Shown in pieces: positions 33,739 to 41,858 of a DNA stretch of 52,383 bases. Within the stretch, counting starts at the first letter, position 1. The number at the start of each line of letters is the position of its first letter. Source of the DNA: Acetobacteraceae bacterium (GTDB lineage: Bacteria; Pseudomonadota; Alphaproteobacteria; Acetobacterales; Acetobacteraceae); NCBI GenBank assembly GCA_003151425.1, contig PLXO01000163.1, positions 15,831 to 68,213 on the forward strand, written 5' to 3'. Position numbers and translations under genes: made by a program. The notes beneath the pieces were generated by a model. That model was not told the origin of the DNA, did no database searches, and saw only the letters and a program-made list of their open reading frames with translations.

Positions 33739-35403
33739 TCACGGATCAACACCGTAATCCCGCTTCGCTGCGTCCGCCGACACATACCCCATCTGCACGT
33801 CGCGCTTGACCCGCGCCGGATCCCGCTCCGCCGCCGCCCCCATCCCGCCACCCCCCGGCATTTCGATCACCAACCGATCGCCAGGCGGAACAACGCGCAG
33901 CCCCTTCGGCCCCAGTTCCTCGCCCGACTTCAGCGACAGTCGCCCGCGCGCGCCCGGCCCGCCGCCATGGCGCCCGCGCGGCGGAAACTTCACTCGCTCA
34001 AACCCCGCGAAGATCCCGAACGGTTCGTGTTCCCGACTGCCGACTTCCATCACCTGCCCTAGCCCGCCACGCTGCCGCCCCACGCCGCCGGAATCCGTGC
34101 GCAGTTCCTTGCGCCAGATCACCAGCGGCGTGATCGCCTCGGTCGCCTCCACCGGCACGTTGCGCACGCCGGAGGGGAACGGCGTAGCGCTGAGCCCGTC
34201 CTGTTGCGGCCGCGCGCCGGCGCCGCCGGAATGGAAGCTCATCACCATGAACGGTGTGCCTGCCTTGCCGCCGACCCCGGTCAACCCATGGCCGGCGACC
34301 AGCTTCAGGGTCCACAAATTAGACGACCCCTCCGCCGGCACCCGCCCCGGAATCGCCTGATCCAGACAGCCATAGACCACATCGGGCAACATGTGCCCCA
34401 TCGTCGCGCGCGCGTAGACCGCGGCGGGATATTGCGCTGACAGAATGGTACCCGCCGGCGCGGTCACCCGCACCGCGTCCAATGTGCCGGCGTTGTTCGG
34501 GATATGCGGCGCCACCACGCAGTTCACCCCGAACGTCGTATATGCCTCCGTATAGCACAGCGGGCAGTTGATCGCGTACGACGACATGCCGGACGTCCCC
34601 GCGTAGTCCACCCAGATCGTATCGGCACCGATCTTCAGCGTGGCGCACAGATCGACCGGCGCCTCATACCCGTCGATCCGCATCGAGGCCTGCCAGGTCC
34701 CCCGCGGCAGCTTGCCGATCGCCTCCGCCATGCCGCGACGCGACCTTGTAATGATCGCCTCGCCCAGCAAATCCACATCCGCCAGCTTGAACTCGCGCAT
34801 CATCGTCACCAGGCGGCGACTGCCGATCTCATTGCAGGCCATCAGCGCGTAGACATCGCCGACCGCCTGCACCGGCTCGCGCACATTGGCGCGCAGGATC
34901 GCCAGCAGGTCCTCGTTCACCTCACCCCGGCGCACCAGGCGCATCAGCGGAATGAACAACCCCTCGTGCCAGATCTGCCGCCCGTCCGGCGACTGGCCGA
35001 TACCGCCCATATCCACCAGATGCGCGGTGCAGGCAAACAGTGCGACGATGCGCCCATCCATGAAGGTCGGCGACACCACCACGAGATCATACAGGTGCCC
35101 GGTGCCCTTCCACGGATCGTTGGTGACGAACACGTCGCCTTCGTGCATTTGCGTAACCGGAAAGACCTCCAGGAAATGTCCGACCGAGCGAGCCATCGTG
35201 TTGATGTGGCCGGGCGTGCCCGTCACCGCCTGTGCCAGCATGCGGCCTTGCAGGTCGAACGCACCGGCGGAGATGTCGCCGGCCTCGCGTGACGAGGTGC
35301 TGAACGCCGTCCGCACCAGGGTCTGCGCCTGCTCCTCCACCACCGACAGCAGGCGATTCCACATGATCTGCAGCTCGATCTCGGAGATGTTGCGGCTTGT
35401 CAT
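33739..35403 (-). CDS. hyuB: hydantoinase/oxoprolinase subunit B (HyuB-like), set 2
   Basis: 554-residue HyuB with ELQIMWNRLLSVVEEQAQTL, VRTAFSTSSREAGDISAGAF, MLAQAVTGTPGHINTMARSV, VTNDPWKGTGHLYDLVVVSP and the C-terminal RLVIEMPGGGGMGAAAERDP. Its start ATG overlaps the stop of hyuA (ATGA), so the two subunits are translationally coupled. It is the second such protein in the window, clearly divergent from the first. No ribosome binding site of its own is needed given the overlap. Confidence 0.93.
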   Translation of the reverse strand: MTSRNISEIELQIMWNRLLSVVEEQAQTLVRTAFSTSSREAGDISAGAFDLQGRMLAQAVTGTPGHINTMARSVGHFLEVFPVTQMHEGDVFVTNDPWKGTGHLYDLVVVSPTFMDGRIVALFACTAHLVDMGGIGQSPDGRQIWHEGLFIPLMRLVRRGEVNEDLLAILRANVREPVQAVGDVYALMACNEIGSRRLVTMMREFKLADVDLLGEAIITRSRRGMAEAIGKLPRGTWQASMRIDGYEAPVDLCATLKIGADTIWVDYAGTSGMSSYAINCPLCYTEAYTTFGVNCVVAPHIPNNAGTLDAVRVTAPAGTILSAQYPAAVYARATMGHMLPDVVYGCLDQAIPGRVPAEGSSNLWTLKLVAGHGLTGVGGKAGTPFMVMSFHSGGAGARPQQDGLSATPFPSGVRNVPVEATEAITPLVIWRKELRTDSGGVGRQRGGLGQVMEVGSREHEPFGIFAGFERVKFPPRGRHGGGPGARGRLSLKSGEELGPKGLRVVPPGDRLVIEMPGGGGMGAAAERDPARVKRDVQMGYVSADAAKRDYGVDP

Positions 35404-37469
35404 GGCGTAACGTCCTCGATCAGCAGCTCGCTTGCAGCGCCGACACGCGCGCTGAAGCCTGGCGGCACGATGGTGGATGTTCCGGCCTCGACGATGATCG
35501 CCGGCCCGGTCAACCGCGCTCCGACGTGCAGCGCCGCACGCGAATACACCGCCGGATCCGTGGCATCACCGCTGGCAGGATCGATCAGGCGCACGCTGCC
35601 CGTCGGTGCCGCTGGCGCAACGTCCGGCGGTGTCGGCAGACGTTCCGGCAGCGTGAAGGGCTGCGTCAGCGCCAGGGTCCAGGTCAGCGCCTCGATCTCC
35701 AGCCCGGGGATCACGCGGCCGTAGACCCGTGCGTAGGTCACAGCGAATGCGGCGCGGAGCGCGGCTGCATCGACCGGACCGGACGGCAACACCACGGCGA
35801 CCTCATGCCCCTGGCCGCGATAACGCATGAAGGCGGTGCGCGTCTCGGCCAGTTCTCCGACGGGAAAGCCAAGCCGCACCACCGCCTCGGCTTCGGCGCG
35901 CATCCCGGCGAACAACGCATCCAACGCGGCGGTGTCCATGTGATCGAGCCGTAACAGCAACGTCCGCACGACCTCATAGGCGATCGGCGCGTCCAGGAAG
36001 CCATGCGCCGAGCCGACACCGGCATCCGGCGGGATCACCACGCGGCTGATGCCCAGCTTCTGCGCCAGCCGTGCCGCGTGCAGCGGGGCCGCGCCGCCGA
36101 ACGCGATCAGCGTGCGCCCGGCGGTGTCCTTGCCGTTCTCCACCGCGTGCACCCGCGCTGCACTCGCCATCGTTTCGTCGACGATCTCGGCGATGCCGCG
36201 CGCCGCCTCATGGACCGACATGCCAAGCGGCGTCGCGATCGTTGCCTGCACCGCCTCCGTGGCGCGCGCTGGGTCGAGCGCAATCTTGCCGCCGGCGAAC
36301 CGCGCCGGATCGATCCGGCCAAGCAACACATCCGCATCGGTCACCGTCGGCACCGTGCCGCCACGCGCGTAGCACACCGGCCCGGGATCGGAGCCCGCGC
36401 TGTCCGGCCCGACCACAATCCTCCGCAGCGAATCGACCCGCGCGATCGAGCCACCGCCGGCGCCGATTTCCACCATGTCGATCACCGGGATACGCACCGG
36501 AATGCCGCTGCCCTTGGCGAAACGATACGCTCGCGCGACCTCGAAATGGCGTGACTGCTGCGGGGTGAAATCGTCGATCAGCGTGATCTTCGCCGTCGTG
36601 CCACCCATGTCGAACGACAGTGCGCGGTCATAGCCGCCACGCGCCGCGATGTTGCGCGCCAGTATGGCGCCACCCGCCGGGCCGCTTTCCACCAGCCGCA
36701 CCGGATAGCGTCGCGCCGTCTCCACCGTGCAAACGCCGCCGGACGACATCATCAGCAGCAGAGGGCATGTGGCACCCAGGCCGCGCAGCCCCTCCTGCAT
36801 GCGCGCGATGTAGCGGCCCATCAGCGGCAGCACATAGGCGTTGGCGATCGCCGTCGAGGTGCGCTCGTACTCGCGGATCTCGCGGCACACCTCCGACGAG
36901 ATGGTAATGGCGACATTCGGCAGCGCCGCTTCGATGCGCGCGCGGGCGCGTTCCTCGTGCGCCGGATTGACGTAGGAATGCAGGAAGCTGATCGCCACCG
37001 CCTCGATCCGATGCGCCTGCAACGTCGGCACCAGCGCGTCCAGCGCCGCCTCGTCGAGCTCCAGCAACACCGCGCCGTCGGCGGCCAACCGCTCCGGCAC
37101 CTCGAGCCGCAGATCCCGCGAGACCAGCGGCTCCGGCCGTTCCATATACAGATCGTATTGCTCGAAACGATGCTCGTAGGCAATCTCCAACGAATCTCGG
37201 AAACCTTGCGTGGTGATCAGCGCCGTCTTGGCCCCCTTGCGCTCGATCAGCGCGTTGGTGGCCAGCGTGGTGCCGTGGATCACCAAATCGAGCGCGGACG
37301 CTGCCACCCCGGCCTCGGCCAGAATGGTCCGCGCGCCATCGATCACCGCCTGATCCGGCGCGTGGTACGTCGTTAGGAGCTTGAGCGAAACGGTGCGATC
37401 GGGCAGCGCGAGCACGAGATCGGTGAAGGTGCCGCCGATATCGACGGCAAGCCGGGTATTTGCAGCCAT
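35400..37469 (-). CDS. hyuA: hydantoinase/oxoprolinase subunit A (HyuA-like), set 2
   Basis: 689-residue HyuA: TRLAVDIGGTFTDLVLALPD, LVIHGTTLATNALIERKGAK, ESGPAGGAILARNIAARGGY, ALSFDMGGTTAKITLIDDF and GAGGGSIARVDSLRRIVVGP. Same architecture as set 1 but only partly identical in sequence. Starts a two-gene minus-strand operon with hyuB; no regulator is adjacent. Upstream is an HdeD-like gene on the same strand with an 88-base gap. Confidence 0.93.
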   Translation of the reverse strand: MAANTRLAVDIGGTFTDLVLALPDRTVSLKLLTTYHAPDQAVIDGARTILAEAGVAASALDLVIHGTTLATNALIERKGAKTALITTQGFRDSLEIAYEHRFEQYDLYMERPEPLVSRDLRLEVPERLAADGAVLLELDEAALDALVPTLQAHRIEAVAISFLHSYVNPAHEERARARIEAALPNVAITISSEVCREIREYERTSTAIANAYVLPLMGRYIARMQEGLRGLGATCPLLLMMSSGGVCTVETARRYPVRLVESGPAGGAILARNIAARGGYDRALSFDMGGTTAKITLIDDFTPQQSRHFEVARAYRFAKGSGIPVRIPVIDMVEIGAGGGSIARVDSLRRIVVGPDSAGSDPGPVCYARGGTVPTVTDADVLLGRIDPARFAGGKIALDPARATEAVQATIATPLGMSVHEAARGIAEIVDETMASAARVHAVENGKDTAGRTLIAFGGAAPLHAARLAQKLGISRVVIPPDAGVGSAHGFLDAPIAYEVVRTLLLRLDHMDTAALDALFAGMRAEAEAVVRLGFPVGELAETRTAFMRYRGQGHEVAVVLPSGPVDAAALRAAFAVTYARVYGRVIPGLEIEALTWTLALTQPFTLPERLPTPPDVAPAAPTGSVRLIDPASGDATDPAVYSRAALHVGARLTGPAIIVEAGTSTIVPPGFSARVGAASELLIEDVTP

Positions 37470-37557
37470 GGATAAGGTCAGGCCTTGCCCGCTTGGGTGT
37501 GTGCGTCACCATCAGGCAACGTAATTCGCCAGATGACAAGCATCCGGTGTGCGATCG

Positions 37558-38139
37558 CTAGACGCTGGGCTTGCGCGCCTCCAGTGCCATCGCAATCAAC
37601 GAGATCCCGCCGAACACCAGATCGATGCCGACCAGCAGGCCAAGTGCCCAGAACAGCGCGCCCGGCAGACCGGCGATGATCACGGCGGCAAGCACGAGAT
37701 CGATGATGCCATTGACCATCATCCATTCCCACCGCCCCGACAATGCGCGGCGGTGCGAGATCGCGAGGATGATGATCAGTATTCCGTCGGCGATGAAGAA
37801 GGCGATCAGCACGTAGGTCAGCGTGACCAGACCCTCCAGCGGATTCCACAGCAGCACGCCGCCAGCTATCACCGCGATCAGGGCGGAGAGCAGCGCCCAC
37901 ACGAACCCCGGCGCGTGCCGTGCACCGAAGGTCGAGACAAGACCGACGATTCCGCCGATCAGGAACAGCCAGCCAAGAATAATCGTGGTGGCAATGCCGG
38001 CCAACGGCGGCAGCACGATCGCGGCAACACCGAGCACCACAAGGATGATTCCCTCCGCCAGGAGCATGCGCCAGTGGGCGTGCAGCGATTTGGTCAGCCC
38101 GGTCAGATCGGGGCTGCGGGGGCGGTTCGTCGAGGACAT
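37558..38139 (-). CDS. HdeD family (DUF308) membrane protein
   Basis: 193-residue integral membrane protein with six predicted helices in three pairs, typical of HdeD/DUF308: LLAEGIILVVLGVAAIVLPP, ATTIILGWLFLIGGIVGLVS, FVWALLSALIAVIAGGVLLW, LTYVLIAFFIADGILIIILA, WMMVNGIIDLVLAAVIIAGL and LGLLVGIDLVFGGISLIAMA. HdeD of enterobacteria is linked to acid resistance; the role here is unknown. The ATG at 38139 begins the hydrophilic leader; GGAG is upstream. It is not obviously connected to its neighbours. Confidence 0.9.
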   Translation of the reverse strand: MSSTNRPRSPDLTGLTKSLHAHWRMLLAEGIILVVLGVAAIVLPPLAGIATTIILGWLFLIGGIVGLVSTFGARHAPGFVWALLSALIAVIAGGVLLWNPLEGLVTLTYVLIAFFIADGILIIILAISHRRALSGRWEWMMVNGIIDLVLAAVIIAGLPGALFWALGLLVGIDLVFGGISLIAMALEARKPSV

Positions 38140-38310
38140 GGCTCGGTCTCCGTCGCGGGGCCGGACGCGGTCTTGCCGGCAGTCGACAACTTGCATAACC
38201 GATATTGCCGGCTGCGGCTATCAGTACCGTGCTGTGACGGCGATTATGTTGTGACATCGACATAGTTTGGCTTATCTCGGCCATCCATCGCGGCATGGTG
38301 CTGGCGGGGC

Positions 38311-38336
38311 TGGCCGGGACGAGCCTGGCCATGACG
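38311..38336. repeat. family C interspersed repeat at the break of a truncated gene
   Basis: TGGCCGGGACGAGCCTGGCCATGACG, preceded by CCATCCATCGCGGCATGG (38281-38298). It lies directly at the point where the neighbouring gene remnant loses similarity to its family. Confidence 0.75.
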
Positions 38337-38447
38337 TTAGAGAGGACACGGCCCGGCCAAAATGAGAAACCCGTCACAGACGCCAGGATGGATCAGGGTC
38401 TCCTCGGCCTGGATCAACTGGCGGAACAGCCTGGTCTTGCGCGACAT
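38337..38447 (-). pseudogene. truncated PEP-mutase/isocitrate-lyase-type gene
   Basis: Begins with GGGAGG, a good spacing and ATG at 38447, and encodes MSRKTRLFRQLIQAEETLIH then PGVCDGF, which is the N-terminus of the phosphoenolpyruvate mutase/isocitrate lyase superfamily (usual LIxADExLVxPGVYDxLSA). After 27 codons the similarity ends, with a stop at 38337 and a family C repeat immediately beyond; the remaining 250 or so residues of the family are missing. It is downstream of the acyl carrier protein gene, so it once was the third gene of that operon. Confidence 0.6.
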
Positions 38448-38485
38448 CGTGCAGCCTCCCATGGTTGTCGGGATGCGAGTCCGCG

Positions 38486-38734
38486 TCAGCCGCGCGCCTG
38501 CTTCGCCGCCAGGATGGCAACCAGATCGCCGACGTTACGCAGCTTCTCGATCTCGGCCATTTGGAACTTCACGTTGAACTGGCGCTCGATCTCGATCACC
38601 AGCGTGATGTGCACGATCGAATCCCAACCAGGCACGTCCTTCGCGGTGGTCGCCAGCGAAACGGTCAAGCCCGGATCGTCGAATACCGATCGAAACACCT
38701 CGTTCAGGCGCGGGAGGAGCGCAGCCTCGCTCAT
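38486..38734 (-). CDS. acyl carrier protein-like protein
   Basis: 82-residue acyl carrier protein. The phosphopantetheine site is in PGWDSIVHITLVIEIERQFN (Ser39), followed by the typical third helix region NVKFQMAEIEKLRNVGDLVA. The 82-residue length and acidic helices fit. The start ATG overlaps the stop of the aldolase gene as ATGA. No ligase, ketosynthase or phosphopantetheinyl transferase is nearby, so what is loaded onto it is unknown; the acyl group may be carried for the aldolase or a distant pathway. Confidence 0.9.
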   Translation of the reverse strand: MSEAALLPRLNEVFRSVFDDPGLTVSLATTAKDVPGWDSIVHITLVIEIERQFNVKFQMAEIEKLRNVGDLVAILAAKQARG

Positions 38735-39618
38735 TCGGGTGCCACGTCTAGGTCCTTTATCTTGCCGGCCTTCTTTTTGCCGGCTTTCTTCTTGCTCTTG
38801 ACCGCCTCGCTCTTGGCCACCTCGCCGACCCCGCCCACCGCGAGCCCGCGCAGGAACGTGGCCCGCGCCAACGAGCCCGCCACCACATAACTGTGGTCCG
38901 ACCCGGTGGTGATAAAGCGCGAGCCCATGCCGATATAGCGCTTGGAATCCTCGTCGCCGTTGATACCCCCCATGCCCAACACCTTGCCGTGCTTCGCGCA
39001 GGCCTTGCCGACCTCCTCATACGCCTCGATCAGCTTGCGATGCCCCATCTGCCCAGCAATGCCGAGCGCCGAGGTCAGGTCGAAGCTGCCGATGAGCAAC
39101 ACATCGATGCCGTCGACCGCGGCGATGTCGGACGCGTTCTCCACCGCCTCCGGACTCTCGATCATGACCACGGTCAAAATCTCGTTGTTGACCGCCTTCT
39201 GCGCCTCCGCGACATGCGGCGGCATATAGCCATAGATCGGCGGCGGCCCGCCCCAGCTTCGCGTGCCGGCCGGCGGATAATGGAACGCATCGGCAATGCG
39301 CTGCGCCTGCTTCGCCGTGTCCACATGCGGAACGACAATGCCGAGCGCGCCATTATCCAGCAGCCGCGTCGCCTCATCCAACGCGCCCGCGCACACACGC
39401 ACGATCGCCGGAACCCCTGCGGGCAGCGCGGCAATGCAGATCTGCGTCGCCTCCTGCACCGACGCAGCGCCGTGCTCCATGTCGATGAACAGGAAGTCGT
39501 GCCCACCCGCGGCGGCCAACATCGGCACGGCACTGGTCCGCAGATGGTGCACGCCGAAACCCAGCACGATGCCCCCCTCCGCTAGCTTGCGCTTCGCGGT
39601 ATTTTGCACGATCGCCAT
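38731..39618 (-). CDS. HpcH/HpaI aldolase/citrate lyase family protein
   Basis: 295-residue class II aldolase of the HpcH/HpaI family, which cleaves or forms 4-hydroxy-2-oxo acids. Conserved sites: DFLFIDMEHGAASVQEA (His49), AIVRVCAGALDEATRLLDNG, VVPHVDTAKQAQRIADAF, the metal ligand Glu in VVMIESPEAVENA and the Asp in IGSFDLTSALGI. GGGAGG precedes the ATG at 39618. The last 24 residues are a lysine-rich tail (KSKKKAGKKKAGKIK) not typical of the family. It is translationally coupled to the acyl carrier protein gene. Confidence 0.92.
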   Translation of the reverse strand: MAIVQNTAKRKLAEGGIVLGFGVHHLRTSAVPMLAAAGGHDFLFIDMEHGAASVQEATQICIAALPAGVPAIVRVCAGALDEATRLLDNGALGIVVPHVDTAKQAQRIADAFHYPPAGTRSWGGPPPIYGYMPPHVAEAQKAVNNEILTVVMIESPEAVENASDIAAVDGIDVLLIGSFDLTSALGIAGQMGHRKLIEAYEEVGKACAKHGKVLGMGGINGDEDSKRYIGMGSRFITTGSDHSYVVAGSLARATFLRGLAVGGVGEVAKSEAVKSKKKAGKKKAGKIKDLDVAPE

Positions 39619-39704
39619 CGTCTGCCTCCCTCCGCCACCCGGTTCGGATGCGAACAAACCAGCACGCGCCGAGAACGCGGTCAATCGCCCCGGCCTTCTT
39701 TTGT

Positions 39705-41069
39705 TCACACGCGCAGGCGCAGGGCGCTGACGACCATGGCGCCGAAGGAGAACGTGGCCCCGATGCTCAAGGCGAGGGTGGTGCCGTGGGCCACTTCGGC
39801 GCCGGCGCGGGCGCCGGTTAGACTGAAGGACAGGGCGACCAGGGCGCTGCCGATGGTCTGGCCGGTCAACCGTGCGGTAGCCAGCATGCCGGAGCCGGCG
39901 CCACTGCGCTCGGGTGGTGCGCTGCCGACCAGCAGGCGGTTGTTGGGGGACTGGAAGAAGCCGAAGCCGAGGCCGCTCAGCAGCATGCGCCAGGCCACGT
40001 CGGGGTAGCTGGGGGCTGCCGGCATGAACAGCAGGCTCAGCAGGCCGGCGGTCATCGCGAACAGGCCCAGGCTGCCCAGGATGCCGGCCGGATAGCGGTC
40101 GGACAGGCGGCCGGCGATCGGGGCGACGATCACCACCATGGCGGGCCACGGCGTCATCATCAGACCGGTATCGATCTGGCTCAGTCCGCCAACGTATTGG
40201 AAGTAGAACGGCAGCGCAACGTAGGCGGAGGTTTGCCCGATGTAGGAACAGACCGAGGTCGCGACCGACAGCGCGAAAATCGGACGGCGGAACAGATCCA
40301 CGGGCAGTAGCGGCACGGTCAGGTGGAGCTGGCGGATGATAAAGACGGTGCCGATCAGCAACGCGAGTACGAACTCGCCCAGTTCGATGGGGCCGGGACT
40401 GCGGCCCAGTCCGTCGACCAACGTGATGATCAGCCCGAAGGTGACGGCGTTGAGCACGGCGCTGAGGAAGTCGAAGCGGTACCCGGCGCGCGGCGTCATC
40501 GGCAGGACGCGCTCGGCCAGCCACAGCGCGACCACGCCGAGCGGCACGTTGATGGCAAACAGCCAGTGCCAGCTTGCGACCGACAGGATGCCGGCTGCGA
40601 TCGACGGGCCGAGCGCGGAGAAGCTGGCGACCACGAAGGCGTTGAAGCCCAGCCCGCGGCCGAGCTCGGCGCGCGGGAAGATGAAGCGGATCAGCGCGGT
40701 GTTGACGCTCATGATGCCGGCGCCGCCGAAGCCCTGCACCACGCGGGCGAGGACCAGCAGCGGCAGCGTCGGGGCCAGGGCGCAGCCGAGGGAGGCCACG
40801 GTGAACACCACCAGGCCGGCCATGTACACCCGTTTGTAGCCCACGATGTCGCCCAGGAAGGCGAACGGCAGCAGCGAGACGGTGACCGCGAACTGATAGG
40901 CGTTCACGACCCAGATCGTTGCCGCGGGGGTGGTGGCCATGTCGCGGGCGATGGTCGGCAGGGCGATGTTGGCGATCGCGCTGTCCAGCACCGCCATGGA
41001 GACCGCGATCGCGAGCGTCGCCATGGCGCGGCGTCGCGCGTTGGGCGGAAGTCCGTCCTCGAGGTCCAT
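39705..41069 (-). CDS. MFS transporter, 14-TM drug/proton antiporter type
   Basis: 454-residue integral membrane protein of the DHA2 class. The first helix MATLAIAVSMAVLDSAIANI is followed by motif A-like LGDIVGYKRVYMAGLVVF, motif C-type LGPSIAAGILSVASWHWLFAI, and later VIVAPIAGRLSDRYPAGILG. Twelve to fourteen hydrophobic spans can be counted. Likely exports a hydrophobic or anionic compound. The start at 41069 removes 34 polar residues that precede the conserved N-terminus. Divergent from the thioesterase gene (starts 102 bases apart). Confidence 0.9.
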   Translation of the reverse strand: MDLEDGLPPNARRRAMATLAIAVSMAVLDSAIANIALPTIARDMATTPAATIWVVNAYQFAVTVSLLPFAFLGDIVGYKRVYMAGLVVFTVASLGCALAPTLPLLVLARVVQGFGGAGIMSVNTALIRFIFPRAELGRGLGFNAFVVASFSALGPSIAAGILSVASWHWLFAINVPLGVVALWLAERVLPMTPRAGYRFDFLSAVLNAVTFGLIITLVDGLGRSPGPIELGEFVLALLIGTVFIIRQLHLTVPLLPVDLFRRPIFALSVATSVCSYIGQTSAYVALPFYFQYVGGLSQIDTGLMMTPWPAMVVIVAPIAGRLSDRYPAGILGSLGLFAMTAGLLSLLFMPAAPSYPDVAWRMLLSGLGFGFFQSPNNRLLVGSAPPERSGAGSGMLATARLTGQTIGSALVALSFSLTGARAGAEVAHGTTLALSIGATFSFGAMVVSALRLRV

Positions 41070-41170
41070 ACGGCTCGATCCAATGCTGTGCCTGCCAACT
41101 GTCGCCGCCAACTTGACCTGGGAAACCCCGGCCAACAAGCTGCCGAATCGCACTGACATCCGGAGCTGCA

Positions 41171-41650
41171 ATGCGCCTGCCGCAAACCGAAGGCTCGGTC
41201 CTGCTCGAATGGATCGACAACAATGACCATATGAATCTGGCCTACTATGTCCTGCTGTTCGACCTTGCGACCGACACGATCTACGACGCGCTGGGGATTG
41301 GGCAGGCGTATCGGGCGGCGACCGGGAACTCCACCTTCACCGCCGAGGCGCACACGATTTACGAGCGCGAGCTGCTTGTGGGCGAACGGGTACGCATCAC
41401 CAGCCACCTGCTGGGCGCGGACGCCAAGCGGCTGCACTATTTCCACGAGATGTTCCATGCCGAGCAGGGGCATCGCGTTGCGGCGCAGGAGCTGCTGGCG
41501 CTGCATATTGATTTGCGGGTGCGGCGCACCACGGCATTCGCACCGGAATTGCTGGAGCGGATTCAGCTCGTGGTAAGGGCGCGGGCGGGGGAATCCTTGC
41601 CTGAGGGGGTTGGGCGACGGATTGCCATGCCCGTGGCGCGCAGGTCGTGA
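41171..41650 (+). CDS. acyl-CoA thioesterase-like protein (hotdog fold)
   Basis: 159-residue protein of the 4-hydroxybenzoyl-CoA thioesterase-like hotdog fold, with WIDNNDHMNLAYYVLLFDLA (catalytic Asp in the D-x-N-x-x-M-N region), FTAEAHTIYERELLVGERVR, and KRLHYFHEMFHAEQGHRVAAQ. Similar sequences occur as thioesterase domains of carnitine dehydrogenases. CGGAG precedes the ATG. It may recycle CoA for one of the neighbouring CoA-linked or carnitine pathways; that is inference. Confidence 0.85.
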   Translation: MRLPQTEGSVLLEWIDNNDHMNLAYYVLLFDLATDTIYDALGIGQAYRAATGNSTFTAEAHTIYERELLVGERVRITSHLLGADAKRLHYFHEMFHAEQGHRVAAQELLALHIDLRVRRTTAFAPELLERIQLVVRARAGESLPEGVGRRIAMPVARRS

Positions 41651-41858
41651 TCACGCTGCGGTTTGGGGCGCATCAGCCGGCACCGTCGGTGCACAGGCCG
41701 TCGGCAGCGGAGGCCGAGGCTGGACCCGGCCCCCGCCCACCGGGTCAAGCCCGGCGGCAGGCATGGAGCCCCGGCCACGGTAGTTCTAGGCGCGCCTGGC
41801 TTGGCCGGGTCCGTGCCCCGACCGTGTCAGCCGGCGGGTTTGCCGACAGGCCCCCAGG

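Noticed and set aside
12..38368. The 14-mer GGCCAAAATGAGAA occurs at 12-25 and again at 38355-38368
   Set aside because: A shared 14-mer is expected by chance in a 52-kb window compared with itself, and the flanks do not match.
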